DNA of 7,822 nt, taken from positions 1 to 7,822 of the forward strand of contig JBOHFG010000435.1 in NCBI GenBank assembly GCA_050699575.1, given 5' to 3'. This stretch comes from GCA-003244245 sp050699575. Its GTDB lineage: Bacteria; Actinomycetota; Actinomycetes; Mycobacteriales; Pseudonocardiaceae. The position numbers were made by a program, and so were the translations under genes. Each line of letters starts with the position of its first letter. Positions within the stretch are counted from its first letter, which is position 1. This document shows positions 1-5,094 of this stretch, in pieces. The notes beneath the pieces were generated by a model. It saw only the letters and a list, made by a program, of their open reading frames with translations, did not search any database and was not told the DNA's origin.

Positions 1-193
1 GCTCGGGGGACTCGCGTTCTCGAAGCCGGTCGATGTCTGAGCGTTCTATGCGTCGGTGCTGCCCGATCCACAGGAACGGGAGTTCGCCTCGGGTGCACAT
101 GTCCACCACGTGCTGCCGCGAGGACCCCAGCAGGCGTGCGGCCTCGCCGGTGGACAGCAGCTGCTGTCTCACCCCTTGCGGCTGGCTATTCAT
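1..193 (-). CDS. Excisionase-like HTH_17 DNA-binding protein (3' part outside window)
   Basis: Read leftward from the ATG at 193, the 64 visible codons give a short N-terminus followed by a typical excisionase/MerR-like winged helix. LLSTGEAARLLGSSRQHVVD is helix-turn-helix, CTRGELPF and WIGQHRRIERSDIDRL form the wing and last helix. HTH_17 proteins of this size are recombination directionality factors (Xis) in actinobacterial integrative elements and usually sit just before an integrase on the same strand, so the integrase for this gene would lie to the left of the window. No strong ribosome site precedes the ATG. A candidate operator lies at 207-220. A small DNA-binding regulator with no role in excision is possible. 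The family call is secure; the Xis role is inferred. Confidence 0.8.
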   Translation of the reverse strand, partial: MNSQPQGVRQQLLSTGEAARLLGSSRQHVVDMCTRGELPFLWIGQHRRIERSDIDRLRERESPE

Positions 194-206
194 GGCATCC
201 AGTGTG

Positions 207-220
207 TGGTGTAAACACCA
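207..220. promoter_or_regulatory. Palindromic operator candidate upstream of the excisionase-like gene
   Basis: TGGTGTAAACACCA has perfect 6-bp arms (TGGTGT/ACACCA) around a 2-bp centre. It ends 14 bp before the excisionase-like start at 193, where a repressor would overlap the promoter. Seen in sequence; the regulator and its effect are inferred. Confidence 0.45.
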
Positions 221-300
221 AAAACACAACGATCGACGGCGCTGGCTGGCCCCGGCGAGCAGGGTCGGCCCCGGGAGACGCGGACCACGATTTCCGGCCA

Positions 301-408
301 CGTGACACGACTTGTGACGCAAACTCACGTCCAACTGTGCCGCCGTGGCGACCAGAACGATCACTATGAACATTGAAATACCTGGTATAAACCCTGGTCA
401 ACACAGAT
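301..408. repeat. Left-arm repeat, copy A (matches 4467-4574)
   Basis: This 108-bp stretch aligns end to end, with no net gap, to 4467-4574, with about 77 of 108 positions identical by eye. Conservation is concentrated at the two ends: TGTGACGCAAACTCACGTCC (313-332) differs from the other copy at one base, and GGTCAACACAGAT (396-408) is identical. TGACAC (303) and TGACGC (315) are spaced 12 nt apart. I see no plausible coding frame. Its place between an excisionase-like gene and an integrase remnant suggests a recombinase-binding arm of an attachment site (inference). Confidence 0.65.
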
Positions 409-430
409 GAGGCGCCTCGGTTGACCAGGG
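392..430. repeat. Inverted repeat with nested palindrome at the presumed att core
   Basis: CCCTGGTCAAC (392-402) and GTTGACCAGGG (420-430) are perfect 11-bp inverted arms. Between them is the 10-bp perfect palindrome GAGGCGCCTC (409-418). The element sits exactly where the left-arm repeat ends and the integrase-side repeat begins, so it could be the crossover core, an operator, or a hairpin that stops transcription from entering the integrase. There is no T-tract. Confidence 0.6.
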
Positions 431-444
431 GAAACACATCCATT

Positions 445-571
445 TAGTGATTATGAAAAGTCTGCGTGAAACCATTCATGACACGAATCCTGTTATCTTG
501 CGCTCCGTGATGCGATCACCGGGGCTTACTGCGTGACGGACCCGGGGCAGCATCGACGAGCTCCCGAGTGG
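445..571 (+). repeat. Integrase-side repeat, copy A (matches 5430-5556)
   Basis: Aligned without gaps to 5430-5556 it has 20 mismatches in 127 positions (about 84% identity by eye). It covers the presumed right arm, the integrase promoter and the first codons of the integrase. TGAAAC (467) and TGACAC (479) repeat the 12-nt spacing seen in the left arms. ACACGAATCCTGT (481-493) is a near palindrome that is perfect in the other copy (ACACGAATCGTGT). Confidence 0.85.
494..499 (+). promoter_or_regulatory. -10 element of the integrase remnant, leaderless type
   Basis: TATCTT (TAnnnT) ends 7 nt before the GTG at 507. The equivalent hexamer in copy C, TAGTCT (5479-5484), ends 7 nt before the GTG at 5492. 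Neither start has a ribosome site. A -10 box about 7 nt upstream of GTG is the usual layout of leaderless actinobacterial mRNAs, so this is probably the integrase promoter (inference from two copies). Confidence 0.45.
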
Positions 572-705
572 AGCGCTGCGGATCCGCGTCTATGCCGGGC
601 TTGACTCGGTGAGCAAGTGCAGGCACGACTTGATCGAGACCATCGCTCCCGGACCCGGGGCCGTTGACCTGAAGGACTCGGTGGTGATCCTGATACGGTG
701 TCACG
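507..705 (+). pseudogene. Tyrosine recombinase (integrase), broken N-terminal remnant A
   Basis: From GTG 507 the frame reads VMRSPGLTA, then an in-frame TGA (534-536), then RTRGSIDELPSGALRIRVYA and later HDLIETIAPGPGAVDLKD. This resembles the N-terminal arm/core-binding start of actinobacterial tyrosine integrases, commonly GSIDELPSGALRVRVYAG followed by a RHxLxEVIPPGP-type segment. The catalytic domain (R...HxxR...Y) is absent: similarity fades near 680-705 and the unrelated regulator gene starts at 730. The gene is therefore dead twice over, by a nonsense codon and by loss of about the last three quarters. The paralogous start at 5492 has CGA (Arg) where this copy has TGA, so the stop is a lesion and not a conserved feature. 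Confidence 0.75.
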
Positions 706-729
706 AGCGAGAGCTACGGGAGGTAGCGA

Positions 730-1947
730 GTGGTTGTTGTGCGCCGGGCGGCGTTGGTCGGTGCGCGCAAGGCGGCGGGTTACACGCAGGAGGGTTTGGC
801 TGCGGAGCTGCATGTCGACCGGTCGACGGTGGTTCGATGGGAGGCTGGTAATCATGCTCCGCTGCCGTACCTCTGGCCGCAGTTGGCTCGGCTTTTGGGT
901 CAGTCGCCGGAGCAGCTTCGGGAGTTGATCGGTGACGGTTCCAATACTCGGTCCAAGGATGACGGTGCTAAACCCGTTACCGGTGCGACGTGTGTTGACA
1001 AACTCCCGCCGCACGTGATACCTAACCGGCCGAATCCTGCGGCACTGCTCACTGCTCCGACTGAAGAGACTATCGCTTATCTCGGAGAGCAGTGGCATCT
1101 GCTGGTTCGAGCCGACAATCTATTTGGTCCGGCCCATACGCTGCGCCTTGTGCATGAGCAGATTGAGCTCATTGAGGTGTTGCTCCGGGATGCGAGTGAC
1201 GGGGTTCGTGCCCCACTGTTATCGCTCGGGGCTCAGTATGCCGAATCGGCCTCCTGGCTGCATGAGGATGCTGACGACCAACTGGCGCCATTGTGGGCGA
1301 ATCGCGCACTGGAGTGGGCCCATGCTGGGAATGATCAGCGACTGGTGGTGTGGGCGCTGTTTCGGCGTAGTCAGCAGGCATTCTGTGACGGAGACGCGGC
1401 TTGGTCTATCGGATTGGTACAGGCGGCCCAGCGCACCGGTGGACCCTTGCCCCACCAAATGCGGGCCGCTCTCGAACAGCAGGAAGCCTGCGGTTTGGCG
1501 CTGGATGGGGATGAGGCCGCCTGTCATCGTAAACTCGATGAGGCGCTGCAATGGGCCGAGTCAGAGCCCGATCGGCACGGGGATGCCCGCAGCGGGCATG
1601 GTGCGTTCTGCACGACTACCTACATCGAGCTACAACGGGCTGACTGCTGGCTAAGACTGGGTTGTCCGGGGCGAGCTGTAGCGGCCTATGAGACAGCGCT
1701 GGCTGACCTACCGGCTGCCTATCACCGGGATCGCGGTTACAGGCTGGCGCAGTTCGGTAGCGCGCTCGTGGCCACCAACGAACTTGAACACGCTACGAGC
1801 GTGATCCGTGAGGCGCTCGGCATTGCCCGTGGGTGTGGCTCAGGCCGGACGATGCAACGGATTCGAGCGGTCGGTGGCTTACTGCGATCCCACGCCAAGC
1901 TGCCCTCGGTGGCGCGGCTGCTCGATGAGCTGGCTTCGGTGGGGTAG
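730..1947 (+). CDS. XRE-family transcriptional regulator with helical-repeat C-terminus
   Basis: The 405-residue product starts at GTG 730, chosen because GGGAGG (718-723) lies 6 nt upstream. Residues ~8-62 form an XRE/Cro helix-turn-helix (ARKAAGYTQEGLAAELHVDR, then STVVRWEAG). Residues ~110-400 are alpha-helical with Ala/Leu-rich TPR-like repeats, for example ANRALEWAHAGNDQ and ADCWLRLGCPGRAVAAYETA. This is a common actinobacterial layout for a repressor or activator that senses a ligand or peptide through the TPR part. No membrane segment or signal peptide is seen. The stop is 4 nt before the RibD-like gene, so the two are almost certainly co-transcribed and the regulator may control the operon. 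TTA codons occur at 1219 and 1879. The ligand cannot be told from sequence. Confidence 0.85.
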   Translation: MVVVRRAALVGARKAAGYTQEGLAAELHVDRSTVVRWEAGNHAPLPYLWPQLARLLGQSPEQLRELIGDGSNTRSKDDGAKPVTGATCVDKLPPHVIPNRPNPAALLTAPTEETIAYLGEQWHLLVRADNLFGPAHTLRLVHEQIELIEVLLRDASDGVRAPLLSLGAQYAESASWLHEDADDQLAPLWANRALEWAHAGNDQRLVVWALFRRSQQAFCDGDAAWSIGLVQAAQRTGGPLPHQMRAALEQQEACGLALDGDEAACHRKLDEALQWAESEPDRHGDARSGHGAFCTTTYIELQRADCWLRLGCPGRAVAAYETALADLPAAYHRDRGYRLAQFGSALVATNELEHATSVIREALGIARGCGSGRTMQRIRAVGGLLRSHAKLPSVARLLDELASVG

Positions 1948-1951
1948 GCAC

Positions 1952-2881
1952 ATGGCCTCAGCTCGTGAACGTGCCGCTATGCGGCGAGCCATCGTGCTTT
2001 CCGCTTTTGGACTGGGCACGACCAGCCCTAACCCGCCGGTCGGTTGCGTGATCCTCGATGTAAACGGGCAGATTGTGGGTGAGGGATACCACGAACACAA
2101 GGGTGAGCCGCACGCCGAAACCCAAGCGCTCGCGGCTGCTGGTGGACGTGCTCGTGACGGCAGTGCAGTCGTAACGCTGGAGCCGTGCAACCATGATGGC
2201 CGCACACCGCCGTGCCGTCAGGCACTGATTGACGCTGGTATTGCCCGAGTCGTCATCTCCGTCATTGATCCAACCTCACGCGGTGAAGGTGGTGCCGCGG
2301 CGTTACGCGGCGCGGGTGTGGATGTTGAGGTGTGTGTTCTCGATGATGAGGCCCGGCTGGTCCTCGGCCCGTGGTTGACTGCACTCGAGCATAAGCGTCT
2401 CTTTGTGACATTGGGCTATACCGTGGATGGGGAAGGATCACTGGGTGGGCTGCCTACCGCAGGCCGGTCCTCGGCACCTGAAGCCGTGATGGACGCGCTC
2501 GATCTCAGGTTCAACCACGATGCCGTCCTTTTGGCTAGCGGTCGGATCGAAGAAGGCGTATTGAGCGGGCACGGGCGGGATGTTTTCAAGATTGTCTCCG
2601 AGAGCCCGGAGGAGTCGAGCGAGTTGCTCGCATTGCTGGCTAACGGTGGAGTGCGGTCTCTGCTCGTTGACGGCGCGAGCCCGCTGGCCGACTCACTATT
2701 AGAAGCTGGGTGGGTTGATCAGGCGGTAGCGTACATCGAGAGCAACGGGCCAACCAGCATCGGACAGGCATCGGCTGACGCTAGGCACTTCGCGGGTTTG
2801 GTGACAGGTCTTGCACTGCAGGATGTCACACGAGTCGGCCAGTCTGTTCGCGTGAGCAGCATACGTCGGACGCATGCGTGA
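1952..2881 (+). CDS. RibD-like deaminase with shortened, probably degenerate reductase domain
   Basis: The 309-residue product starts at ATG 1952; GGTGGGG (1937-1943) supplies a ribosome site and the upstream stop is at 1945-1947. Residues 1-~145 are a complete RibD-type pyrimidine deaminase: TSPNPPVGCVI (24-34), H54-A-E56 and P78-C79-xxxxGRTPP-C88 give the zinc ligands and catalytic Glu. In riboflavin synthesis this domain deaminates diaminohydroxyphosphoribosylaminopyrimidine. The C-terminal half resembles the NADPH-dependent RibD_C reductase at its edges (LFVTLGYTVDGEGSL; LLVDGASPLADSLLEAGWVD), but about 50-60 residues of the usual middle are missing and the ADDPxLTVR motif reads EEGVLSGHGRD. 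Family members are about 360 residues. No ribE, ribA or ribH is present, so a role outside housekeeping riboflavin synthesis is likely (inference). TTA codons lie at 2303 and 2699. Confidence 0.85.
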   Translation: MASARERAAMRRAIVLSAFGLGTTSPNPPVGCVILDVNGQIVGEGYHEHKGEPHAETQALAAAGGRARDGSAVVTLEPCNHDGRTPPCRQALIDAGIARVVISVIDPTSRGEGGAAALRGAGVDVEVCVLDDEARLVLGPWLTALEHKRLFVTLGYTVDGEGSLGGLPTAGRSSAPEAVMDALDLRFNHDAVLLASGRIEEGVLSGHGRDVFKIVSESPEESSELLALLANGGVRSLLVDGASPLADSLLEAGWVDQAVAYIESNGPTSIGQASADARHFAGLVTGLALQDVTRVGQSVRVSSIRRTHA

Positions 2882-2995
2882 CAAGAGGCCGATGTCGCGA
2901 GACAAATAATTGATGGCGACACGCGCCGGTGTTCTACGACGTCGACCTCGGACACATCCTGGCCGGCCGGACTACGCACAGCGGACACCGTCGGC

Positions 2996-3511
2996 TCAGT
3001 CGCTGTTGGGTGTCGTGTGGAACGTGAACATCCGATCGGCGTCGATGCGGGCATAGACTGGGCCGGAGTCAAGGAATTCTTCCCATTGTGATCCGTAGCG
3101 GGGGATGTAGACCTCGAGCAGGGTTTGCCGGAGTTCCGCTCCCGCGTGGCTGTGGATGTCGATGAGGTGGGCGCGACCGTGGACGGTGACCGCGAGCTCC
3201 TCTCCGGGCAGGTGGGTCGCGCTGACCTGCGGTCGATTCCTGATGTGGCGAAAGCGTACCGAATCCGGTGACGAGCCGAAGTGGAAAGCACCGCGAAAGA
3301 AGATGCCGTCAACCGGTCCGACGATTGGTCGCCCATCGGCGGTGACGGTCGCCAAGGCTAGCGGGCGCATACCGGTCAGACGGTCGGCAACTTGGCCGGC
3401 ACTCAGACGCCGCTCCGGAGTGACGATGCTGAGAAGGTGCGGCCCGGCAGCCGCGTAGCTGCGGTCGAGAAGGTGTTGCAGCGTGGCCAGGTCACCCAGC
3501 GTCTCGTGCAC
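2996..3511 (-). CDS. Pyridoxamine 5'-phosphate oxidase (PPOX)-family split-barrel protein
   Basis: The 171-residue product reads leftward from GTG 3511. An in-frame TGA lies only 21 nt upstream, so no much longer start exists; the ribosome site is weak. After a ~45-residue helical N-terminus it shows the split-barrel flavin/F420-binding fold: LALATVTADGRPIVGPVDGI, FFRGAFHFGSSPDSVRFRHI, then RNRPQVSATHLPGEELAVTV and HGRAHLID. This pattern is typical of PPOX/FDOR proteins, which bind FMN or coenzyme F420 and act as reductases, oxidases or cofactor-binding proteins. The exact cofactor and substrate cannot be assigned. The gene converges on the RibD-like gene with 114 bp between them. It ends cleanly and looks intact. 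Confidence 0.85.
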   Translation of the reverse strand: MHETLGDLATLQHLLDRSYAAAGPHLLSIVTPERRLSAGQVADRLTGMRPLALATVTADGRPIVGPVDGIFFRGAFHFGSSPDSVRFRHIRNRPQVSATHLPGEELAVTVHGRAHLIDIHSHAGAELRQTLLEVYIPRYGSQWEEFLDSGPVYARIDADRMFTFHTTPNSD

Positions 3512-3535
3512 ATCAGCAGTGAACCAGCGTCACCC

Positions 3536-3547
3536 GCACCGCGGTGC
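3536..3547. promoter_or_regulatory. 12-bp palindrome upstream of the PPOX gene
   Basis: GCACCGCGGTGC is a perfect 12-bp palindrome 25 bp before the PPOX start, close to where a promoter would lie. It is GC-only apart from A/T at two positions, so chance in high-GC DNA is a real alternative. Confidence 0.3.
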
Positions 3548-3632
3548 AGCCCCCGGATGACGGCGCTGTCTCTAGCACTCTATGAGAACAGCAGCCTGGA
3601 CAAGCTGTGCTGTGCACCCCTGGCGTGGTGCA

Positions 3633-3930
3633 ATGCTCGAGCCGTCGTTCATGCCAGCCGCCCAGCTGTCCAGGGAGTTCTACGCGGAGGTCCGTGCTGG
3701 GTGGCCCGTCCGCATGGCGCGGCGTTGCTCGGCTGGGACGCCGTGGAGCCCACCCACCATGTCACGGTCACCACGCTTGCGAGCTGGCTGATCGGCTGGC
3801 TACCACCGTGGCCAGGATTGCACCCAGTCGCCGATTGTCGACGACGCCCGGCCAGGTGGTAACGGCTGCTTGTTCGACAGGGATGCCCCGGTAGGGTCCC
3901 AACGGCAGGTTTGGGCCGATCAGATAGCTG
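3633..3930 (+). pseudogene. DUF4037-like (nucleotidyltransferase-fold) gene, frameshifted and internally deleted
   Basis: Pieces of one protein appear in order but in different frames. From ATG 3633: LEPSFMPAAQLSREFYAEV. Next, in another frame near 3710-3800: PHGAALLGWDAVEPTHHVTV, then TTLASWLIGW. Finally RRLSTTPGQVV and, after another shift near 3865, GCLFDRDAPVG. DUF4037 proteins typically begin PGLELSRxFYEEAVRP, continue PHxAALLGxGSEVLGFD, and later carry VEVTTxxxWL, a TPxQxL segment and GAVFHD. The match in order and spacing, minus roughly 80 residues in the middle, suggests a decayed copy. This is from memory of the family, without a search. It ends just before the NERD gene's ribosome site. 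Confidence 0.45.
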
Positions 3931-3942
3931 GGAGGGTGCAGA

Positions 3943-4314
3943 GTGGCGCTAGCTGGTAGGCCCAGGGTGCCCCAGCCTGGGCCGTTGCCTGCGCTGAAGC
4001 GTTGGTTTCAGGAGCGCCCGTCCGAGTATGACTGGGAACAAGACGGGCTGGACCACATCAAGGGCGTGATGCCCAAGGCTGAACCTTACCGGGCATGGGC
4101 AACTCTCTCCTTCACTGCCGCGTCCGGCCGGATCAACGAATGTGACGTGTTCATCGCGGTGCCCGGTGGCTTGTACCTGGTCGAGCTGAAGGGGCATCCC
4201 GGTCACGTGGTCAACAATGGCGAGACCTGGAGCTTCCGCGACCCGGAAAACCGCCGAGTGCGGGCGCTGCGCAACCCGTTACATTTGACTGACCTGAAGT
4301 CCAAGGAGCCCTAG
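3943..4314 (+). pseudogene. NERD-domain protein, N-terminal stub of a PglW/BREX-type kinase
   Basis: The frame opens at GTG 3943 with an excellent ribosome site, GGGAGGG (3930-3936), 6 nt upstream. The 123-residue product begins as PglW-like NERD kinases do: PSEYDWEQDGLDHIKGVMPK, EPYRAWATLSF, then INECDVFIAVPGGLYLVELK with E66-x-D68 and E81-x-K83 as the nuclease-like PD-(D/E)xK residues. It runs through NPLHLTDLKSKEP and stops at TAG 4312. Full PglW proteins exceed 1000 residues and carry a Ser/Thr kinase domain after this point; none follows. The stop therefore falls within the conserved segment and the gene looks truncated by rearrangement. A free-standing NERD nuclease is the alternative, but the abrupt end and downstream transposase scrap argue for a stub. 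A TTA codon is at 4279. Confidence 0.7.
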
Positions 4315-4401
4315 CTAACGCCTCGCCCGGGGTCTATTCATCGTGAACTGCCGTATTCTTTTTCAATGTCGAAGCCCGCTCTGGTACCCTTTAACCCGGG
4401 C

Positions 4402-4470
4402 CGGGACTGTGGGTGTTGGTACGCCCACATCGCCCTGTCGATGGCCGCGCACGCCTGGCTCAGCGGCATG
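4402..4470 (+). pseudogene. Transposase C-terminal fragment (IS701/IS4-like)
   Basis: Codons from 4402 read RDCGCWYAHIALSMAAHAWL. IS701/IS4-type DDE transposases carry a late segment of the form WYRHITLxxLAHAFLAV; the W-Y-x-H-I-x-L and A-H-A-(F/W)-L spacing matches. Only about 22 residues remain, with no start, no catalytic residues and no detectable terminal repeats. The fragment ends where the left-arm repeat copy B begins (4467), which marks a rearrangement junction. Confidence 0.45.
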
Positions 4471-4574
4471 ACACCACGTGTGACGCGAACTCACGTCCTC
4501 CGCAGCCACTGTGACGATCAAAGCAGCCGGGGATGACACTGAAGTAGCTGGTAGAAGCCATGGTCAACACAGAT
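4467..4574. repeat. Left-arm repeat, copy B (matches 301-408)
   Basis: This is the same 108-bp module as at 301-408, about 71% identical and equal in length. TGTGACGCGAACTCACGTCC (4479-4498) and GGTCAACACAGAT (4562-4574) are the conserved ends. TGACAC (4469) and TGACGC (4481) keep the 12-nt spacing; another TGACAC lies at 4534. Here the arm is followed by a tRNA-like core and by no integrase, unlike copy A. Confidence 0.65.
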
Positions 4575-4592
4575 TTGGCGTCTTGGAAGCGG

Positions 4593-4624
4593 TAGGTTCG
4601 GAGGTCGAGTCCCCGCGCCGGCTC
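4593..4624 (+). other. tRNA 3'-half-like sequence, att core candidate B
   Basis: AGGTTCGGAGGTCGAGTCCC followed by CGCGCCGGCTCT resembles the variable loop, T-arm and acceptor strand of an actinobacterial tRNA ending GCCGGCTCCA, but the T-stem pairs imperfectly and no complete cloverleaf is visible. It matches 5371-5402 at 26 of 32 positions. Many actinobacterial integrative elements recombine in tRNA 3' ends, so this is a candidate crossover site or a decayed displaced tRNA end. The isotype cannot be assigned. Confidence 0.45.
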
Positions 4625-4779
4625 TGAGCAGCAAGGATGGTGTCCAATGGCGGCCCCGCCGCGCGGCACAGCGCTCGGTGAGCGCGACGCGACACGCAAG
4701 CTGATCGACTGGCTCGCCCGCAACGCGCCCTGCAGGGTGTCGTTTCTCTTCAAGTGGTGGTGCAGTCGGAACTTGATCG

Positions 4780-5094
4780 TCAGGAACCTGCGTCTTGGGC
4801 CGCATAACGGTCCACCGGTTCAACCGTCGACTGGGTGGGTACTTCGTAGTCGTCATCGAAATCGAGCTCGACGGGCCTCACGGTCACTATGACCTTGTCG
4901 AGGTCTGCTTCCCATCCTGGTCTAGCCGCACCGGCGTTGTGTGCAGCGGAGGGGATAGCCACGAGCGCCGTACGTAGCGCGCTAGCTTCGTCCTCGCCTC
5001 CGACCACGGTGCACACATCCGTCCAGCCGTACCTCAGATCCGCGCCGACATCCGCGTCGATCAGATTCGGCTCGACGACTAGAGCGTCCATCAT
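4780..5094 (-). CDS. Small acidic protein, partner of the HicA-like gene (putative antitoxin)
   Basis: The 104-residue product is read from the double ATG at 5094/5091. It contains GADLRYGWTDVCTVVGGEDE, ASALRTALVAIPSAAHNAG and ARPGWEADLDKVIVTVRPVE, then an acidic tail (DFDDDYEVPTQ). The pattern of an alternating strand, a helix rich in Ala/Leu, and another strand suggests a small alpha/beta fold. No HTH or membrane segment is seen. It lies directly downstream of, and overlaps in a different frame, the HicA-like gene, and would share its promoter. I recall similar small acidic proteins next to such genes in actinobacteria, but the antitoxin role is inferred from position only. A longer start at 5148 is possible but overlaps the conserved part of the upstream gene. 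Confidence 0.6.
   Translation of the reverse strand: MMDALVVEPNLIDADVGADLRYGWTDVCTVVGGEDEASALRTALVAIPSAAHNAGAARPGWEADLDKVIVTVRPVELDFDDDYEVPTQSTVEPVDRYAAQDAGS

Noticed and set aside
445..571. Read at first as a conserved regulatory leader shared by the two regulators.
   Set aside because: The frame from the GTG encodes the start of a tyrosine integrase in both copies, so shared integrase ancestry explains the conservation better.
526..1098. Long minus-strand open frame under the first regulator.
   Set aside because: It is an Arg/Ser/Pro-rich shadow of the plus-strand gene, with no recognisable domain.
2893..2921. TGTCGC ... GCGACA hairpin as terminator between the RibD-like and PPOX genes.
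   Set aside because: Only 6 bp of stem with a 17-nt loop; too weak to call. The GGCCGGCC palindrome at 2961-2968 has no loop or tail.
4551..4624. A complete tRNA gene at repeat copy B.
   Set aside because: A D-arm-like GCTGGTAGAAGC and a T-arm-like 3' part are present, but the T-stem mispairs and no acceptor 5' strand or convincing anticodon stem is found.
4647..4892. Plus-strand open frame starting MAAPPRGTALGERDATRK.
   Set aside because: Weak ribosome site, no family recognised, and its 3' half overlaps the supported minus-strand partner gene. It could be a remnant but cannot be supported.
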